Shown: piece by piece, positions 33,428-46,115 of the stretch | Numbering within the stretch: position 1 is the stretch's first letter | Layout: each line of letters opens with the position of its first letter | Assembly: GCA_025765595.1 (NCBI GenBank) | Contig: JAIVFH010000109.1 | Span: 1-64,000 of the forward strand | DNA length: 64,000 nucleotides | Direction of reading: 5' to 3' | DNA from: Obelidium mucronatum | Lineage: Eukaryota; Chytridiomycota; Chytridiomycetes; Chytridiales; Chytriomycetaceae | The notes under the pieces: generated by a model | What the model saw: only the letters and a program-made list of their open reading frames with translations | The model's database searches: none | Told to the model about the DNA's origin: nothing | Translations under genes and position numbers: made by a program

Positions 33428-35902
33428 TTATCCTGAAAATGGAATGTTCAACACGCGAGACATGTAAGTAAACTTGTCCGCAGTCAGCTCAATGTTCTGG
33501 CTGACGCTCATTCCAGCACCGTGACCAGCAGACTTATTGAGTCGCATCATAATTGGGTTCGGGTTATTTGGCAACGCATGTTGCAAGGTTGCTGCAAACT
33601 TGAGGGAATGCAAAGGCACAACACGGTCATCGTGGTCACCGGTGCAAATCAAGACAGCAGGATACACTTTAGAAGAATCCACATTATGCACAGGCGAGAT
33701 CTTGAGCGAATATTCAAAGTCCTTTTGAACATCTGGGAATCCGTAATCTGAAGACCAAGCTGCACCGACAGTGAACAGATGGAATCGGAGGTAATCCAAA
33801 ACACCCACTTCGGCGATTCCGAGGCCAAAGAGCTCGGGGGTTTGGTTCAAGCATGCGCCAATCAGGAGACCTCCGTTAGACCCTCCGTTGATGATAAGTT
33901 TGGATGGGGTCGTGTATCCCTCTGAAATCAAGTATCGAGCTGCGTATTGAAAGTCTGTGAAGCAGTTTTGCTTGTTGAACAACCGACCGGCGTCATGCCA
34001 TTCTTGACCGTATTCTCCTCCGCCACGAATATTAGCGATGCAATAGATTCCGTTGAATCCATCCACGAATGACAAGGCGTTGATGGAAAAGTTTGGCAGA
34101 AGGGAGATACCAAACCCTCCGTATCCATACAGGAGAGTAGGAGTCTCGCCATTCAAAACAAGATCCTTTTTGTGAACTAACCACATTGGAATTCGAGTTC
34201 CGTCTTCTGAGTTGAAGAAGATCTGCTTGACCTCAAACTTCTCAGCCTCCAAACCTTGAACAATTGTTTCTCTGAACACAGAGCTCGTCCCGGTCGCGAA
34301 ATCGTATCGAGAAATAACTCCTGGGGTGACAAAGGAGGAGTAACGGTAAAACATTTCTCCATCCCCCTTGGCGATTCCGTTGATGTTGGCACCACTTGGT
34401 AACTCGATATTGTTCAAAAACTTGCCAGACAAGTCAAACACTTGTGCAACGTGCTTTACATCCTTCATGTAAATGACGACAACCTTGTCTTTCACCACCT
34501 TGACAAATGAGATTGGAGTATCGGCTTCTGGAATCACTTCGACAAATTCTGGCTTTACAAAAGATGTTTTTGATGTCTTTGTAGTTTCTACTCGTGACGT
34601 GGCGGTTCCGTCAGCGTTTTTGGTGGTGATTGATTTCGACGTAGTGGTCACAGTCTTGGTTGCAACGACTTTGCTGACATCGTAAGAAACAACTCTTGAT
34701 TTTGGAGCATTGAAAGAAGTTTGAAAGAACAAATTACTGCCCTCAGATGAAAGTCTACCATAGAGAGCCACAGTTTTAGCATTCTCAACGCCGTGGAAGA
34801 AAAAAAAATAATAAAAAAATATAAAAAACTCACAGGAAGTAGCTACCATTCCATTCACCTACAATTTCAGTAAACTCGGGGACACCAAGAAGCGAATTTC
34901 CACCAAATTGCTTCTCCAAGTCAGCATAATACAACAAGTTGGATGGATCCGTTCCCTTTCGAATACCCAAAACAAGGTATCGCCCACAGTTGGTGATGCT
35001 CACATCGTAACCGTCGTCTTGCCCCCAGTCAGGCTCATCGTCATTCTTGTATACAACAATATCTTGATCTTGGCTGGTCCCAATTCTGTGGTACCAGACT
35101 TGAGCATTAAGCGACGCGTCTACCTCGGTTCCAGCATTTTCAACAGAGACAGTAGGGGTGGGATATTTGGTGTAAAAGTACCCCTTGTCGTCGTGGGTGA
35201 ATTCAATCTTTGAGAATTTTGCCCACTCGACTGGAGCATCCAATTCCTTGTCGCTGCCAACTTCACGGACGTAAATTTTAACCCAATCACTTCCACTTGT
35301 GGAAAGGGCGTAGGCAAACAGTTTTCCGCTGTTGGAAAAGTTGTAGGCATTTAAGGAGACAGTGCCATCGGCAGAGAGTTGGTTTGGATCAAAGAAGACG
35401 GTTGGTTCGGCATCCAAACTTGTTTGAGTGTACATGACGCTTTGTGCTTGAAGTCCTGAATTGTGGAAATCTGTGAAGGAAAAAAAAATGAGTTGGGAGA
35501 CTCTTGGACAATTACATGTTAAATAGCTCACAGTAATAGTTTTCTCCGCTCTTGAATGGTGTTGTGAATCTTGTAATAGAAGAGGTTGAATAATTGGAGA
35601 ATGGAGATTAATATTTGGTGGCGTTCTCACTTTTCAAAATTGTTGAGTTGTGTCAATTTGGAAACGACTCTGTCCCGAACATCGCTCGCCTTTACAAAAT
35701 CGTTGAAGATTGCTTGTTGAGCATCGACGAACGCCTTGGTCTCTTCGGCTTCGGGATCTTCCAAGTGTCGGTATGGGTCCTGCGAATCGATCAGCAACAG
35801 ATCAGCAGATGTAACAAGACTTACCGCGACAGGAATGCCGTGCAAGATCTCGACAAGGTCGTCCCTGCGGGTAGGTGGATACACAATTGTTGTGGCGGCC
35901 AT
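33428..35902 (-). CDS. Prolyl oligopeptidase (S9A family)
   Basis: Serine peptidase cleaving short peptides after proline, normally cytosolic. The start at 35902 encodes MAATTIVYPPTRRDD. A short intron follows GIPVA, then DPYRHLEDPEAEETK, the classic POP N-terminus. Further introns fall near 35625-35580, 35530-35475 and 34845-34795. The beta-propeller section is followed by the catalytic domain: GGSNGG nucleophile near 33870, GDHDDRV acid near 33635, AGHGAG histidine near 33520. An unusual Thr/Lys-rich insertion (KTVTTTSKSITTKNADGTAT region, about 34560-34680) lies in the propeller. Length about 720 residues, normal for the family. It ends NIPFSG with TAA at 33428. Confidence 0.93.
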
Positions 35903-36070
35903 TTTTTCAACTTTTTTTTCTAATGCAAGTCGGAAGAGCCCGGAAGTATCAAGTTTCCTTTCTTAACATTAATTATTTATCAGGTTTTGTAAATATTGAA
36001 TTGCATACATGTTACTTTTCTTTAACCGTAATACTTAAAACGTAATAATAAAAAGATCATTGGAAATTGC

Positions 36071-36648
36071 ATGTTACTGAGACCTGTCAAGATCCTCTTG
36101 AAACCTTCTCTCCTTCAACCACACCAAGCAGCCTTTTCGAACCATTTCTTCAAGTTACGTTCTATGACAACGTCTTCTCCAACTGCACCGGAAGGTTTCT
36201 TCTTTGCCGGAACAATGGCAAACTTCACACATGAAACTCAGGAGATCTTCCCCATCGACACTCCATTCAACAAGCGCATTGCGATTGTCAACCGAAACAA
36301 GAAACTAAGCGCCATTATCAACATTTGCCCACATGCAGGGGTTTCGTTGCATAAGGGACAGTGTGTATGTCTTATCTCATGCCAGATCACACGACCGGCA
36401 CTAATAAACAACACTCACAGGTCGACATAGAAGATATGGGAATTGTTTGGGGATCAGCGATTGTGTGTGCTGCGCATGGCTGGAGCTTTGATTTGGACAC
36501 TGGCTCTTGTGGAAACACACGGTTCGTGATTGATGTGCACGAAGTCAAGCAGGAAGGAGAGAATGTCTTTGTTAGTCTGAAGCCCAAGAACGCTAATGTC
36601 CAAGGACCGCGGAGGGACTTTGGCGGAAAGGAAAGCGAGACGTTTTGA
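36071..36648 (+). CDS. Rieske [2Fe-2S] domain protein
   Basis: Small Rieske-type iron-sulfur protein. An N-terminal basic, Phe/Leu-rich stretch (MLLRPVKILLKPSLL to RSMTT) looks like a possible mitochondrial presequence. The first cluster motif is CPHAGVSLHKG and the second is CAAHGWSFDLDTG, giving the C-x-H...C-x2-H ligand set of soluble Rieske ferredoxin-like proteins. An intron between the two halves runs from about 36362 to 36420 (ending CTCACAG), but the frame across it is one base off the simplest GT-AG join, so either the splice site differs or there is a single-base error. Ends ESETF with TGA at 36646. It might serve an oxygenase or nitrite-reductase-like partner; unknown. Confidence 0.78.
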
Positions 36649-36690
36649 GTGACAATTACTTTTTTTGATCAACAATAAAAACAAAAACAA

Positions 36691-39164
36691 ATGGAATCAT
36701 CGTCCTCGGCTTCGTCCGACGACGGCCTTGGCGTCAGCGCGGCGCTCCCGGCTTTGCCCGAGAAGGCGGAAGAAGAAGACGCGGCGTCGGCGTACAAGGT
36801 CGAGTCCGCCGCGGACATTATGGCCAAGTTTGGCAGCAGCGACGCGCTCGCGGGGGCCGAGGCGGCGCCGGCGCCGGCACCGGCGCACTGGGGCGCGGGC
36901 GCCAGCAGCGGCGACTTTGCTAAGTACGACGCGGCGCCGGGCGCGCCTGAGCCGGCGCTGCCTGCATCGGCCGGCGCCGCTGTTGCGCACGCGGCGGCGC
37001 CGGCGCCTGCGGTCAGCGGCGCGCTCGACTTTGACGACGACTTTGACGCCGACGACGACGACGCGGACGCCGCCGCCGCCGCCGAGGGACTCGCGCCGCA
37101 GACGGACGCAGGCGAGCCGCTGGACGACGACGACGATCTGGACGAGGACGACGCGCTGATGGATCCAGACAACGTGAGTGCGGCTTCTCATTCAACTCTG
37201 TCCTGCTTACTCAATTGAGTCCATTCACAGCCACTGATGGAAAGAGTTCAAGCCGCGCTCTTCAAGCAACTGTCAGAACAAGACACAAAGCTCTCCATCG
37301 AGATCAAAGACAAGGAAGAAGCGGTTCGAAAAACTCTGAAAAAGCGGGAAGAAGTGGGTGTGGACTTGTATGCGACCCAGCAGCAGCTAGCGCGTCTGCA
37401 AGCCCTGTTGGAAGGCGCCCAAGACAACATTGCCATTATTAAAAACTATCGAGAGGAGTCTGAGCGTGCATTGAATCATACAGCTATTCAGTACAAGGAG
37501 GAAATGCAAAAGAAGGCCACTCATTCTGATAACTGTGAGCAATCAACTAGATTTCTGGACTTTACAAACTAAAACCTCGTTTCTCTTGATTCTTAGTAGA
37601 AAAGCACAAACAAGAGCTTGACAAAATTTCAATCACACTCAAGCAAGTTGACTTGTACAATGATGAACTTCGATCCAAAATTATGGTCGCGAAACGAACA
37701 ACCCTGAAAGCCGAAGAAGACATTGTTAAACAAGAAGCGGAGAAAAAGAGACAGGTATTAATCCACTCTTTGAAGTGTATCACAAAGTAACTTAATGGAC
37801 TTGTCCAGGATTACTTTATCGACCAGCTATCGGATCGCCTGCGCCGCCTTCAAGAAAGACGCGCGCTTTACGAAACTCAATTGCTGGCACAACAAAAGGA
37901 AACCAAGGCCGCTCTTGACACTCTCCATGATGCTGCCACGGAAATGGAAGCAATTCAGTTTGAAAAGCGACAGCTTCTGCATCAATGGAAAAGCAGTCTT
38001 ATAGGTCTTCAAAGGCGTGATGAAGTTATGCTGAACATCGACAAAGGAATCCAGTTAAGACTCCCCACATATATCAGTTGACTGGACAAATCAACCGTTG
38101 CTGAATGAAAAACCACTCCGCCCATTAGAAAAAACAAGGACAACTTGATCAGCTTGAATGGAGAAATTGCAGGGTTTAAACTATCTCTCCGTCGAGCACA
38201 AGAACAAAGCGAAATGCTAACCATGCTCTTGACAAAACTCGAAAATGAAACCGAACACCTGAAACGCATGATTGCAAACGTTGCCGACCAGCGCGATAAA
38301 CTCATGAACACGCATTTATTATACTCCAAGACTTTGACAAAAGCGGAAGAAGACTTGAGTAACGCGAACCAGGTATAGAGTACAAAAAAAAGAGCGAAAA
38401 ATACTGTACATTAGCAAATATTAACAAAAAAAAAATGGTTTCCAGGAACGCCAAGCAATTCAACTTGAAATCGCAGCCGTTTTGAAACTCACCCGCCAAA
38501 CCGCTGCCAACGTGAAACAAATCGAAAACGAAATCGCAGATCACCTTCAGAACCAACTATCCATCGAAAAAGGTGCCAGTGGAACTCGAAAAGACAGTAC
38601 ACGCCTCAGAAACATGGTTCATGAAAAGGAATCCACCATCGCCACCACAATGAACGAGCTTGGGAACGTCAAGTTGGAGACTTTGAATGGAATGGAACGT
38701 GTGAGAAGAATGAAGGAGGAAATGAAGAATGTTGAGAAGGAGCTTATGGAAAAGAATGACTTGATTGAAAAGTATGAACTCGAAATTCGGAGAAGAAATG
38801 ACGAGGTTGCCAAAAAGCAAGGAGAGATGGATATGTTGAACAAAAAATACGATCAACTTACGTCTCGTAGTCAGGTATGAAACTAGTTGCTGTCCTTTCC
38901 GATATGTTTTTGCTTTTTAAATAACTTTTATGCTACTGTAAAAAAAGGAAGAGTCTATGGGCCCACTGGAGGCAACAATTCATAACGTCACAAAACTTGT
39001 TGAAAGTAAAGAAAAGGATTGCACTCAACTGCAACAATTTTGGATGCGCGCCCAAAATGAGCTCGTCACAACATCCAAAAAGTCGAATGCTCTGCAAGAG
39101 GAGATGTCAGACTTGAAGATGCGCCTTGCGGTACTCAGTCGTAAAAAAGCCGTGGTTAATAGTT

Positions 39165-39199
<35 letters not shown>

Positions 39200-39532
39200 A
39201 AAATGTATATATAAGCAAGCGTTAAAAATCGTGATACTCTCTTTTTTTGGCACAGACCAATTCGAAACTGAACTCAAAGAAATCCGTGATCACCAAAGAA
39301 GCATTCGCGGGCTTCAAAACGACATGGTCAAAATCAACACTCTCCTCTCCAAGCAAACCCAAATTCAATCAGTTCTTGAAGAAAACAATATCGGATTGGA
39401 ACAAGAATTCCGCGCGCGTCTCAAAATCGCAGAATTAGACAGTATTCGAATTGAAACTAGAATTGATGAGCTTAGAGATGAGAAGAAGAGAGCGTTGCAG
39501 GGATTGGTGGAGGCAGAGTTGAGTTGGACTTC

Positions 39533-39563
<31 letters not shown>

Positions 39564-40517
39564 CCAATGAGAAAATTTTTTTGTCAGAGTTGCTAACCAA
39601 GATAATATGAATGCTTTTTCTACAGACGCCAACTGATGCTCTGGGAAAAAAAGATCCAACTCGCCAAAGAGACACAAGCCGCCTTGGACCCCAACATTGG
39701 AGCGACAGAAATCCGTGAAATGTCTGTAGAAATCCATCGAATGAAGCTTCGATACAGTTCCATGCTGAAACTCCAAGAACGAATGATTGCGGAAATGGAA
39801 AAAAGTGTGTATAGGCGGGAATCAATTGCCACGCGGACAAAGACGAAAGGAAAAGGGAGTAGTCAGGCGATGCTTCAGAAAGATATTTCGGAATTGGCCA
39901 AGAAAATCAGAATGACTGTGAATGATGTGAATGATTCTGAGCATGGTATACATTAGATTCCAGGATTATTTTAAGTATTGGCGTCAAACAGTTTTTATTT
40001 TGTATGACAGACATGGAAACACTTGTGAATGCCCAAGAGCATGTGGCACAACAAATACACGAATCGCAATCATCCTGCAAAGATTTGGAAGCCAGGGAGA
40101 ATTCGTTGCTAGGAGTTTTGGAAAAGTCATTGATGCAAAAACAGTTGGTAAGCTATCGTCGTACCATTTGAACCACAAAAAAGTGAAGCCCTTAATCAAA
40201 CTATGATTTCAAAGGCTATGGGCGAAACCCTCCTTCACCAGCGCCAAGCCCGCCGGTACACAGAACTTGCCCAAGGAAAATACATATTCATGATCAAAGA
40301 TCCAATGGCGCGCGAAGTTGAATTCGACAAACAACAAGAGAGGCTGAAACGTATTGGAGAAGTTCTTGAGAGCATAATGGTACCTTTAATTTTCTTAATA
40401 CCCTGTACATTTCTCAGCATGGAATTTAACGGATTTCTGTAGGGAGAATTTCCTCATTTGCGAGACACTGTTGATCCTGTTTTCAACTTCCTTGATACTA
40501 CAGCAGCCATATTATAG
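36691..40517 (+). CDS. CCDC40: Coiled-coil domain protein 40 (axonemal 96-nm ruler)
   Basis: Partner of CCDC39 that sets the 96-nm repeat of motile cilia. Exon 1 encodes a GC-rich Ala/Asp acidic leader (SALDFDDDFDADDDD). Exon 2 opens with the family core: PLMERVQAALFKQLSEQ, then KKREEVGVDLYATQQQLARL. About a dozen short exons of continuous coiled coil follow, including LWEKKIQLAKETQAALDP and MSVEIHRMKLRYSSMLKLQ near 39640-39780. The gene ends FNFLDTTAAIL with TAG at 40515-40517. Introns hold long homopolymers (31 T at 39168, 29 C at 39532). The gene implies flagellated zoospores. Internal exon limits are approximate. Confidence 0.85.
39168..39198. repeat. 31-base poly-T tract in a CCDC40 intron
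   Basis: Uninterrupted run of T within the intron after VVNS. Confidence 0.95.
39532..39560. repeat. 29-base poly-C tract in a CCDC40 intron
   Basis: Uninterrupted run of C just inside the intron that splits AE|RQLMLWE. On the reverse strand it makes poly-G, the same type as in the arrestin A intron. Confidence 0.95.
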
Positions 40518-40612
40518 ACAGCCAGAAAAACTCTTCTTAGAATAAAGTCATGCTTTAATTTATGCTAATATATAAATACATGGTGTCATTTTTTTCCCAG
40601 CCAAATCAATCA

Positions 40613-43311
40613 TCATACTCCCATTTTTAATGCATTGACTTCCTCCTTCAACTTGACTACCTCCGCTTCCACGTCATCCAAAGCCTCTCTCAACGCTCCA
40701 GCGTCTTCCAATCGCCGTTTCTTCACCGCGTCTTCCAGCTGCGCCCGAAGAGTCGCTTCTTGTGCCTCCATCACTTCCAAAGTTTTACTAGCCTCATTCA
40801 ATCGTTGCATATCCGCAAAGCTAACGATTTGGATCTTGTCAGTTCCACCAGTTGTTGACATCGAAGAAGTGACTTTAGGCATCAGGGAGAGCGTGAACAT
40901 GTGGGATTGGAGAAACTGGATGATTGCGATTTGAATACTGTCTTGAACTTTTTGGTGTTGGGAGGATGCAGGGGAAATGGCCTTGATGCGTTTTCTGATA
41001 ATGAGGCCATTGAATCGCGTTCAATATTTTGCATGTAATGGATAGAATATGTAGCCAGGAACTCACCCAAGTTTCTCCATTTCTGCGAAATAATCCATTA
41101 GATTTTTGCGGTGTTTGGATGCTATAATATATTCCTTGTCTTCCATACGGATTGTATTTTGAGACCTTGAAAACGCACACATCAGTTTTTTTTAAATTGG
41201 ATAAAAAGAACGAAAAACTACTTACGAAAGCTGCATTATAAGATTATTGAACTTTGGTAATAATTCCTCAACTTGCAATTTCAGCTGCAGAAAATCGTGA
41301 TAAAGAGAAACCACTTCGGGTTTATTCAGCTGGTCCAGAACCGAGTTCTTTCGTCTGAGACACAGCGAGTTCAAAAAATCAGAACCCAGTTGAGTCAAAT
41401 AAAAAAACTTGAAAAAAAACCTCCAGCGTACCTGAATACAAGCTTTTTACAATCTAGGCACACTTTCACTTCGGCTGGTTTGATTGACTTTTCACCCGTA
41501 TCCTCTAACGTCGTTGGACTTCCGATTGAGGAAGTCTGAGGAGCAGTTTCCCGAGGAATCAATGGGATGCTTGAAAGACAAGTTTCCATCCCACACACGA
41601 CGCGTCCACATAAGCGACAATGATGCCGCCGGTTCAACGGATTGAATAAATTGGAGAAGTTGGAGCTGGTGGATCAAAAAAGTGTGAATTCCGATCCCAA
41701 ATAAAGAGAAATTATCGCAAACCTGCAAATAGGGCAGCTTGCTACTTCTGTGTCCTCCTGCCATGCAACGACACTTTGATCAATGTGCCGCGTGCTTGGA
41801 CCAGTGTTTGAAAAAGTGGATGTTAGGCGTGTTAAAGTTCTGGTTCTTGACGGTGGTTTTGTGGGTATATCTTGATATAAAACAGCCAGCTGCGTATGTA
41901 TATTTGAGCAGGTGAATTTCGATTTGTAGAACTTAAAAATAGTCACCTTTTCATAGCGCGATTCAAGTTTGTTCATCTCCAAAGAAACAACATCGCTCAT
42001 TGTACTTCTAAACTTGAGAAACGTTGCAGTTCTTGTGCGTGTGACGCCTTCGAAAAGAAAACTTCACTTCCTTTCAACGTACTAAAGAACATCTGCCACA
42101 TACCATGAAAATCGTAATAGCCTTCCTTTGACGTAAAGCACGACTGACAAACTCGACACCAAAACCCATTTTGGGAATCATGTTTTGCATCATGAGCCCT
42201 CAGCCTCATTTGGAATCCAACATGTTCTTCACAAAACACTTGTCCACACTTTCTGCAATGAACGCGAATAGCACCAACTCCAGCTGCGCCTACAACCATT
42301 TTCCCCATTTTTACACCACTGGGAACAAGCAGCTTTGAACAAGATGCCACATTGCATTTCATTGTATCTTGATCTTTTTGCCAGTGTTTTCGGGTGACGA
42401 AACCTGCAGCGGCTGCCGCAGCTGATACAGATCCGTCAGTTGTGTAAAGCTGATCGTCATCAGAATGAGGGTTTAAATCAAAGTTTGATCCGTCTCTTGG
42501 TGCCATCACAGCAGCACTGGACGTTGCAGCAATAGTATCAGTTGTGATTGCTATTTGGTTTAGCACATCCATGCTCACCTAATAAAACTTCATTAAAGCT
42601 TCCATCGACACCTTTCTTTGTACAGGAAGAGAGCTTACCCCCTTTTTTATACCCAGATTCTGCCCTGTTTCTTTCAAAACTCTGGACGCATTCTCTCCCG
42701 TCTTTTTAAACCAATCCAAAAGCTGCTTTCCAGGATCAGCGTCGTCATCGGAAGTAGGAGGGCTTATTGACGCAGAAATAGAGTGGACAGTGTCCAGGTG
42801 ATGATTCAGCTGCAGCAGGTTTTTCGAAGCTTGTGCTAGATAGAATGAATACAGAGCGCAGATCAGAACAGGGTGCAATCAGCGGCAGTTCAAGGGGTAT
42901 ACCGCAGATGGGGCACACGTAGGCCGACTGCTTGGCGTCCCTCGCGGCGTCGTTGGTCGCCGAATGCTTCTGCGGCGGATCCGTCAGGGCGCGCGCGTGT
43001 TTCCCCGGCGCCGCCGTATCCGCGGGCTTCTCGGGCGCCGAGTCCGGGGCGCGCGCCGCATCGGGCAGCGGGCCTGGCGCCAGCGACAGCGACGCGGCGC
43101 GCTTCGCCTGCGGCTGCGGCGGCTGAGTCGCGTCGCTCGGGCGGCGGAACAGCGGGTGTTTGTCGCGCAGCGTGGCGGCGTACTTTGTGTCGCCGTGGTC
43201 CTGGTTGTCCTTCGAGGCTGCGGTCGAGATGCCGTTGGCGTTCGAGCTGGCGTCCATCGAGTCGCGCGTCCTGCTGGCGCTTCGCGGCAGAGACAGATTC
43301 GGAAACGACAT
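40613..43311 (-). CDS. VAC1: FYVE-finger endosomal tether (rabenosyn-5/Vac1-like)
   Basis: Likely Rab5 effector for vesicle docking at endosomes. Start at 43311 (MSFPNLSLPRSASR). The N-terminal part is disordered and ends in a C2H2 zinc finger split by an intron (VCPICGIPLELP, then HHLDTVH). A second zinc region lies near 42240-42130 (VHCRKCGQVFCEEHVGF, then RVCQSC). The FYVE core RRHHCRLCGRVVC near 41590-41630 binds PI3P, and CLDCKK closes it. After several short exons the protein ends in a coiled coil (MQRLNEASKTLEVMEAQEAT to LKMGV, stop at 40613), a common Rab-binding arrangement. It diverges from PAM18 across a 92-bp shared promoter. The order of domains matches Vac1/Pep7; exon joins are approximate. 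Confidence 0.72.
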
Positions 43312-43403
43312 GATGCTGCGTTGATTCCAGGCCAGTTGGTGTTTGTAATTCTTCTGCTTTTATTTCTTTTTTTACCACACCAACCACCACAACTAGCGAT
43401 ACA

Positions 43404-43706
43404 ATGGCCACGCCGCTTGCTATCGGAGTCGGCCTCACAGGCCTCGCGCTGATTGGCCGCGCCGCCTTCAACGCCGCCACCAAGAAGGGCGCTGGCGGCA
43501 AGCCGTTCCACAAGGGCGGCTTCGACCAGACAATGACTGTCAGGGAAGCCGCGCTGATCCTCGGCGTCAGAGAGACTGCCCCCACGAACAAGCTGAAGGA
43601 TGCACACAGACGCATCATGCTGGCGAACCACCCGGACAGAGGCGGCTCGCCGTATCTGGCGTCAAAGATAAACGAGGCGAAAGAACTGCTGGACAAGCGA
43701 CGATGA
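43404..43706 (+). CDS. PAM18: Mitochondrial import motor J-protein PAM18/TIM14
   Basis: Stimulates mitochondrial Hsp70 at the TIM23 channel. It is a single exon of 100 residues. The N-terminal hydrophobic helix (residues 4-22) anchors it in the inner membrane. A GG-rich turn and [23 protein letters not shown] precede the J domain, with HPD at residues 76-78 ([20 protein letters not shown]). Length and order match the family. The reading frame is intact. Codon usage is GC-rich, like the neighbouring 5' ends of divergent genes. Confidence 0.95.
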   Translation: MATPLAIGVGLTGLALIGRAAFNAATKKGAGGKPFHKGGFDQTMTVREAALILGVRETAPTNKLKDAHRRIMLANHPDRGGSPYLASKINEAKELLDKRR

Positions 43707-43831
43707 AAGAAAGAAAGACGGCATCAAATCATAATAAATTCCTATTATTCTCGTATTCTCGGTTTTCCCCGTAAATCCGTAGTTCAGGCGTAAATCTCAT
43801 CCTCACCCCTTCCGGTTGCGGGTCCAACTTC

Positions 43832-45764
43832 ATGACTATTACCGCAGAGTTCAGGTCGGAATCTGCCTTGATTTGGCTCTCCAATGCCAACAACTCTATG
43901 GGCATGATTGTATTTTCTATGGTTCTTATGATGCTTGAGTTTGATCTATATCGCATCAACATACGTAACCCACTGCATCTTGTCCGCCTCATGGTCTACC
44001 TTGATGCAATAGCGTTCTCTTTATATTACACGTTTCAAATATTCCAAGACGTGATCGCAACGTGCCAGCATCGAACGATTATCCTTATAATAGCCGAATT
44101 TATCTGGTCCTTTAAAGATGCCTCAAAATACGGATACATTATGCATAAAGCTCTCACAATGTCTGGGTTCTCCCAAAAGTGGCCGTTTGCCGTAACTTCA
44201 ATGTTATCGCTCTTGTTTTATTGGTTGTATATGTTGGCGCACTATTCCATAACCGGAAATGACTGTGATGCTGCTCCTCCCCCGTTTTTAGTTTCAGGAA
44301 ATTGGACATTAGTTCTATTGTATGCTTACTGGTAAGGCCATGTTGTTGGAATCGCGGTGGTGGTATACATACATCTCAGTTAACACCCAAGAAAAAAATA
44401 CAGGACCGTCATTGACTTCTCTGCCACAATTGTCATGTTGCTCAAAATGAACGATGTCATAACAGTCCTCAACAGAAATCAGCAACACAAGCATCCATTC
44501 CATCGCCGTGAACGAAAAACTCGAAAATGAAGTCAAAGTTTTCAGTTTCCACCGATTCCGAGAAGAATTGCGATTATTGCTCACGATTGCAGGAATGGGC
44601 GCCATTAGCGCAGTCACTGTTTTGAGAGTTGCGAGACCGGATTTAGGGATCCCTGTAATTAGTCGAATCGTTTTTGTGTTTAGTCAGTTGTTGTTGCTGC
44701 TGGGAAGCAAAAAAGTGGAGGCCAGAGATATTCAACTCAAGAGTATGAATAGCATGAGGCGGCATATCAATGAAGCCATCTGGAGGGGCTTGTGGTGGTG
44801 GTAGCGCGAATGCCAGTCAACAGCATCAGTTCACAGAGTGGAATCAGTCAAGGAGCAAGTCAATTCAGCCATATAAGCATCGTCAGTGGAGTTTCTAATA
44901 ATGGTGCAAGTCAAAAGCTTTTTTCGTCATGTAGTGCCCCAAGCTTACAGTTTCGTGCTTCTGAAAGCATTGAGATTAGCAATCATGGTTCTGGAAACTC
45001 GCCAGCCCCACCTTCAATGGCTGGAGTACTAGAGTTGCTGATGATTCGCGCATCTGAAAATAGTGGGGCGGGCTCATCAAGACAAGAATATGTCACTGGG
45101 AAGCAGTCCTCGAGATTCAAAGGCGACTTCAGATCAATCGCAACAATCATCTGCCTTTGTTAGTTCGTTAAGGCCATCCGCTTCATTCATAATGAAAAGT
45201 GGTAACAAGCCGAAGCGCTCTCAAAGCGTTGCAGCCGGCACCTCATCAGAAAATGGAATTGATCAACTGGATTCAACACTATCAACAACATCGACAACAT
45301 CATCTTATATTGCGCCACCTCCACCAACTCTTGGTGCCATGCAGCGTTTTTCAATTAACCCGCAACAGCATGATTTGGAAACATCGATTTTGGGACGCAG
45401 ACGATCGCGACAACCTTCAAAAGTCTCAGCTTCCACATCCCATGATCTCGCCAACGCTGTGCAATCACAGCAACATCTCCAACAGCAGCAACAACAGCTT
45501 CTACCTCAACTACACCAGAAACCGCGACATCGCTCGATATCGGGGCGGAAAATGAGTGTCAATAGTCCCACGTTGACTTCTTCGGATTCAGTTCTTCCGG
45601 GTCAATTCAATGTTCAAAGGAAAATAGCGGTGGTAGTAGCAGCTCCACCTTTTGTTTCATCTTTTTCTGGGCACCAAGAAGCTGTCGATTCCAAAACCTC
45701 CAATTCTTCTGATGCAGTTGCAGTAACATCATCTATAGATTTACCAAAGACGGTCTCAGAATAA
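43832..45764 (+). CDS. Orphan multipass membrane protein 1, Ser-rich tail
   Basis: Tandem paralogue of the next gene. The start at 43832 is followed by about seven hydrophobic segments: NNSMGMIVFSMVLMM, HLVRLMVYLDAIAFSLYY, IILIIAEFIWSF, FAVTSMLSLLFYWLYML, NWTLVLLYAYW, an intron of about 60 bp at 44335-44403, DFSATIVMLL, and ELRLLLTIAGMGAISAV, then IVFVFSQLLLLLGSKK. A long Ser/Gln-rich cytosolic-looking tail follows to TAA at 45764. A single-base frame advance is needed near 44470-44480 to reach KLENEVKVF, which the paralogue shares, and others fall in the tail near 44800-45060. It might be a receptor-like protein, but no known family was recognised. Confidence 0.65.
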
Positions 45765-46115
45765 CAAACCTGGTGAAAAAGAGTACAGGGCGTCGCTGAT
45801 TGAGGATTACTGAGACGAATATTGACAACGTAAAAATACAAGCGAAAAAAAATGTACCAATATGTATTATACTTGGGTTTTTATTATAAAACAATCAATT
45901 AAAATAGAAACAAAAATATGGAGATAGATTCCTTTTTTTTTTTTTGAGTGGAGATTTACTCAGATTTTCTTTTCCAACACGTGCGACCTCAACTCCAAAG
46001 CCCAATCACCTCTCCGCGTTCAAAAAAAAAGCCTCATCTAAACTCTCTCCTCCACCACCTCTCCTCTTCCCACCCCCCCTCAAGAACAGAGGCCTCCAAC
46101 AACCCTGCCAGCCAC

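Noticed and set aside
36669..37218. Four long overlapping frames on both strands in the GC-rich CCDC40 leader
   Set aside because: GC-rich codon composition suppresses stops in all frames; only the + frame joins the conserved CCDC40 exons.
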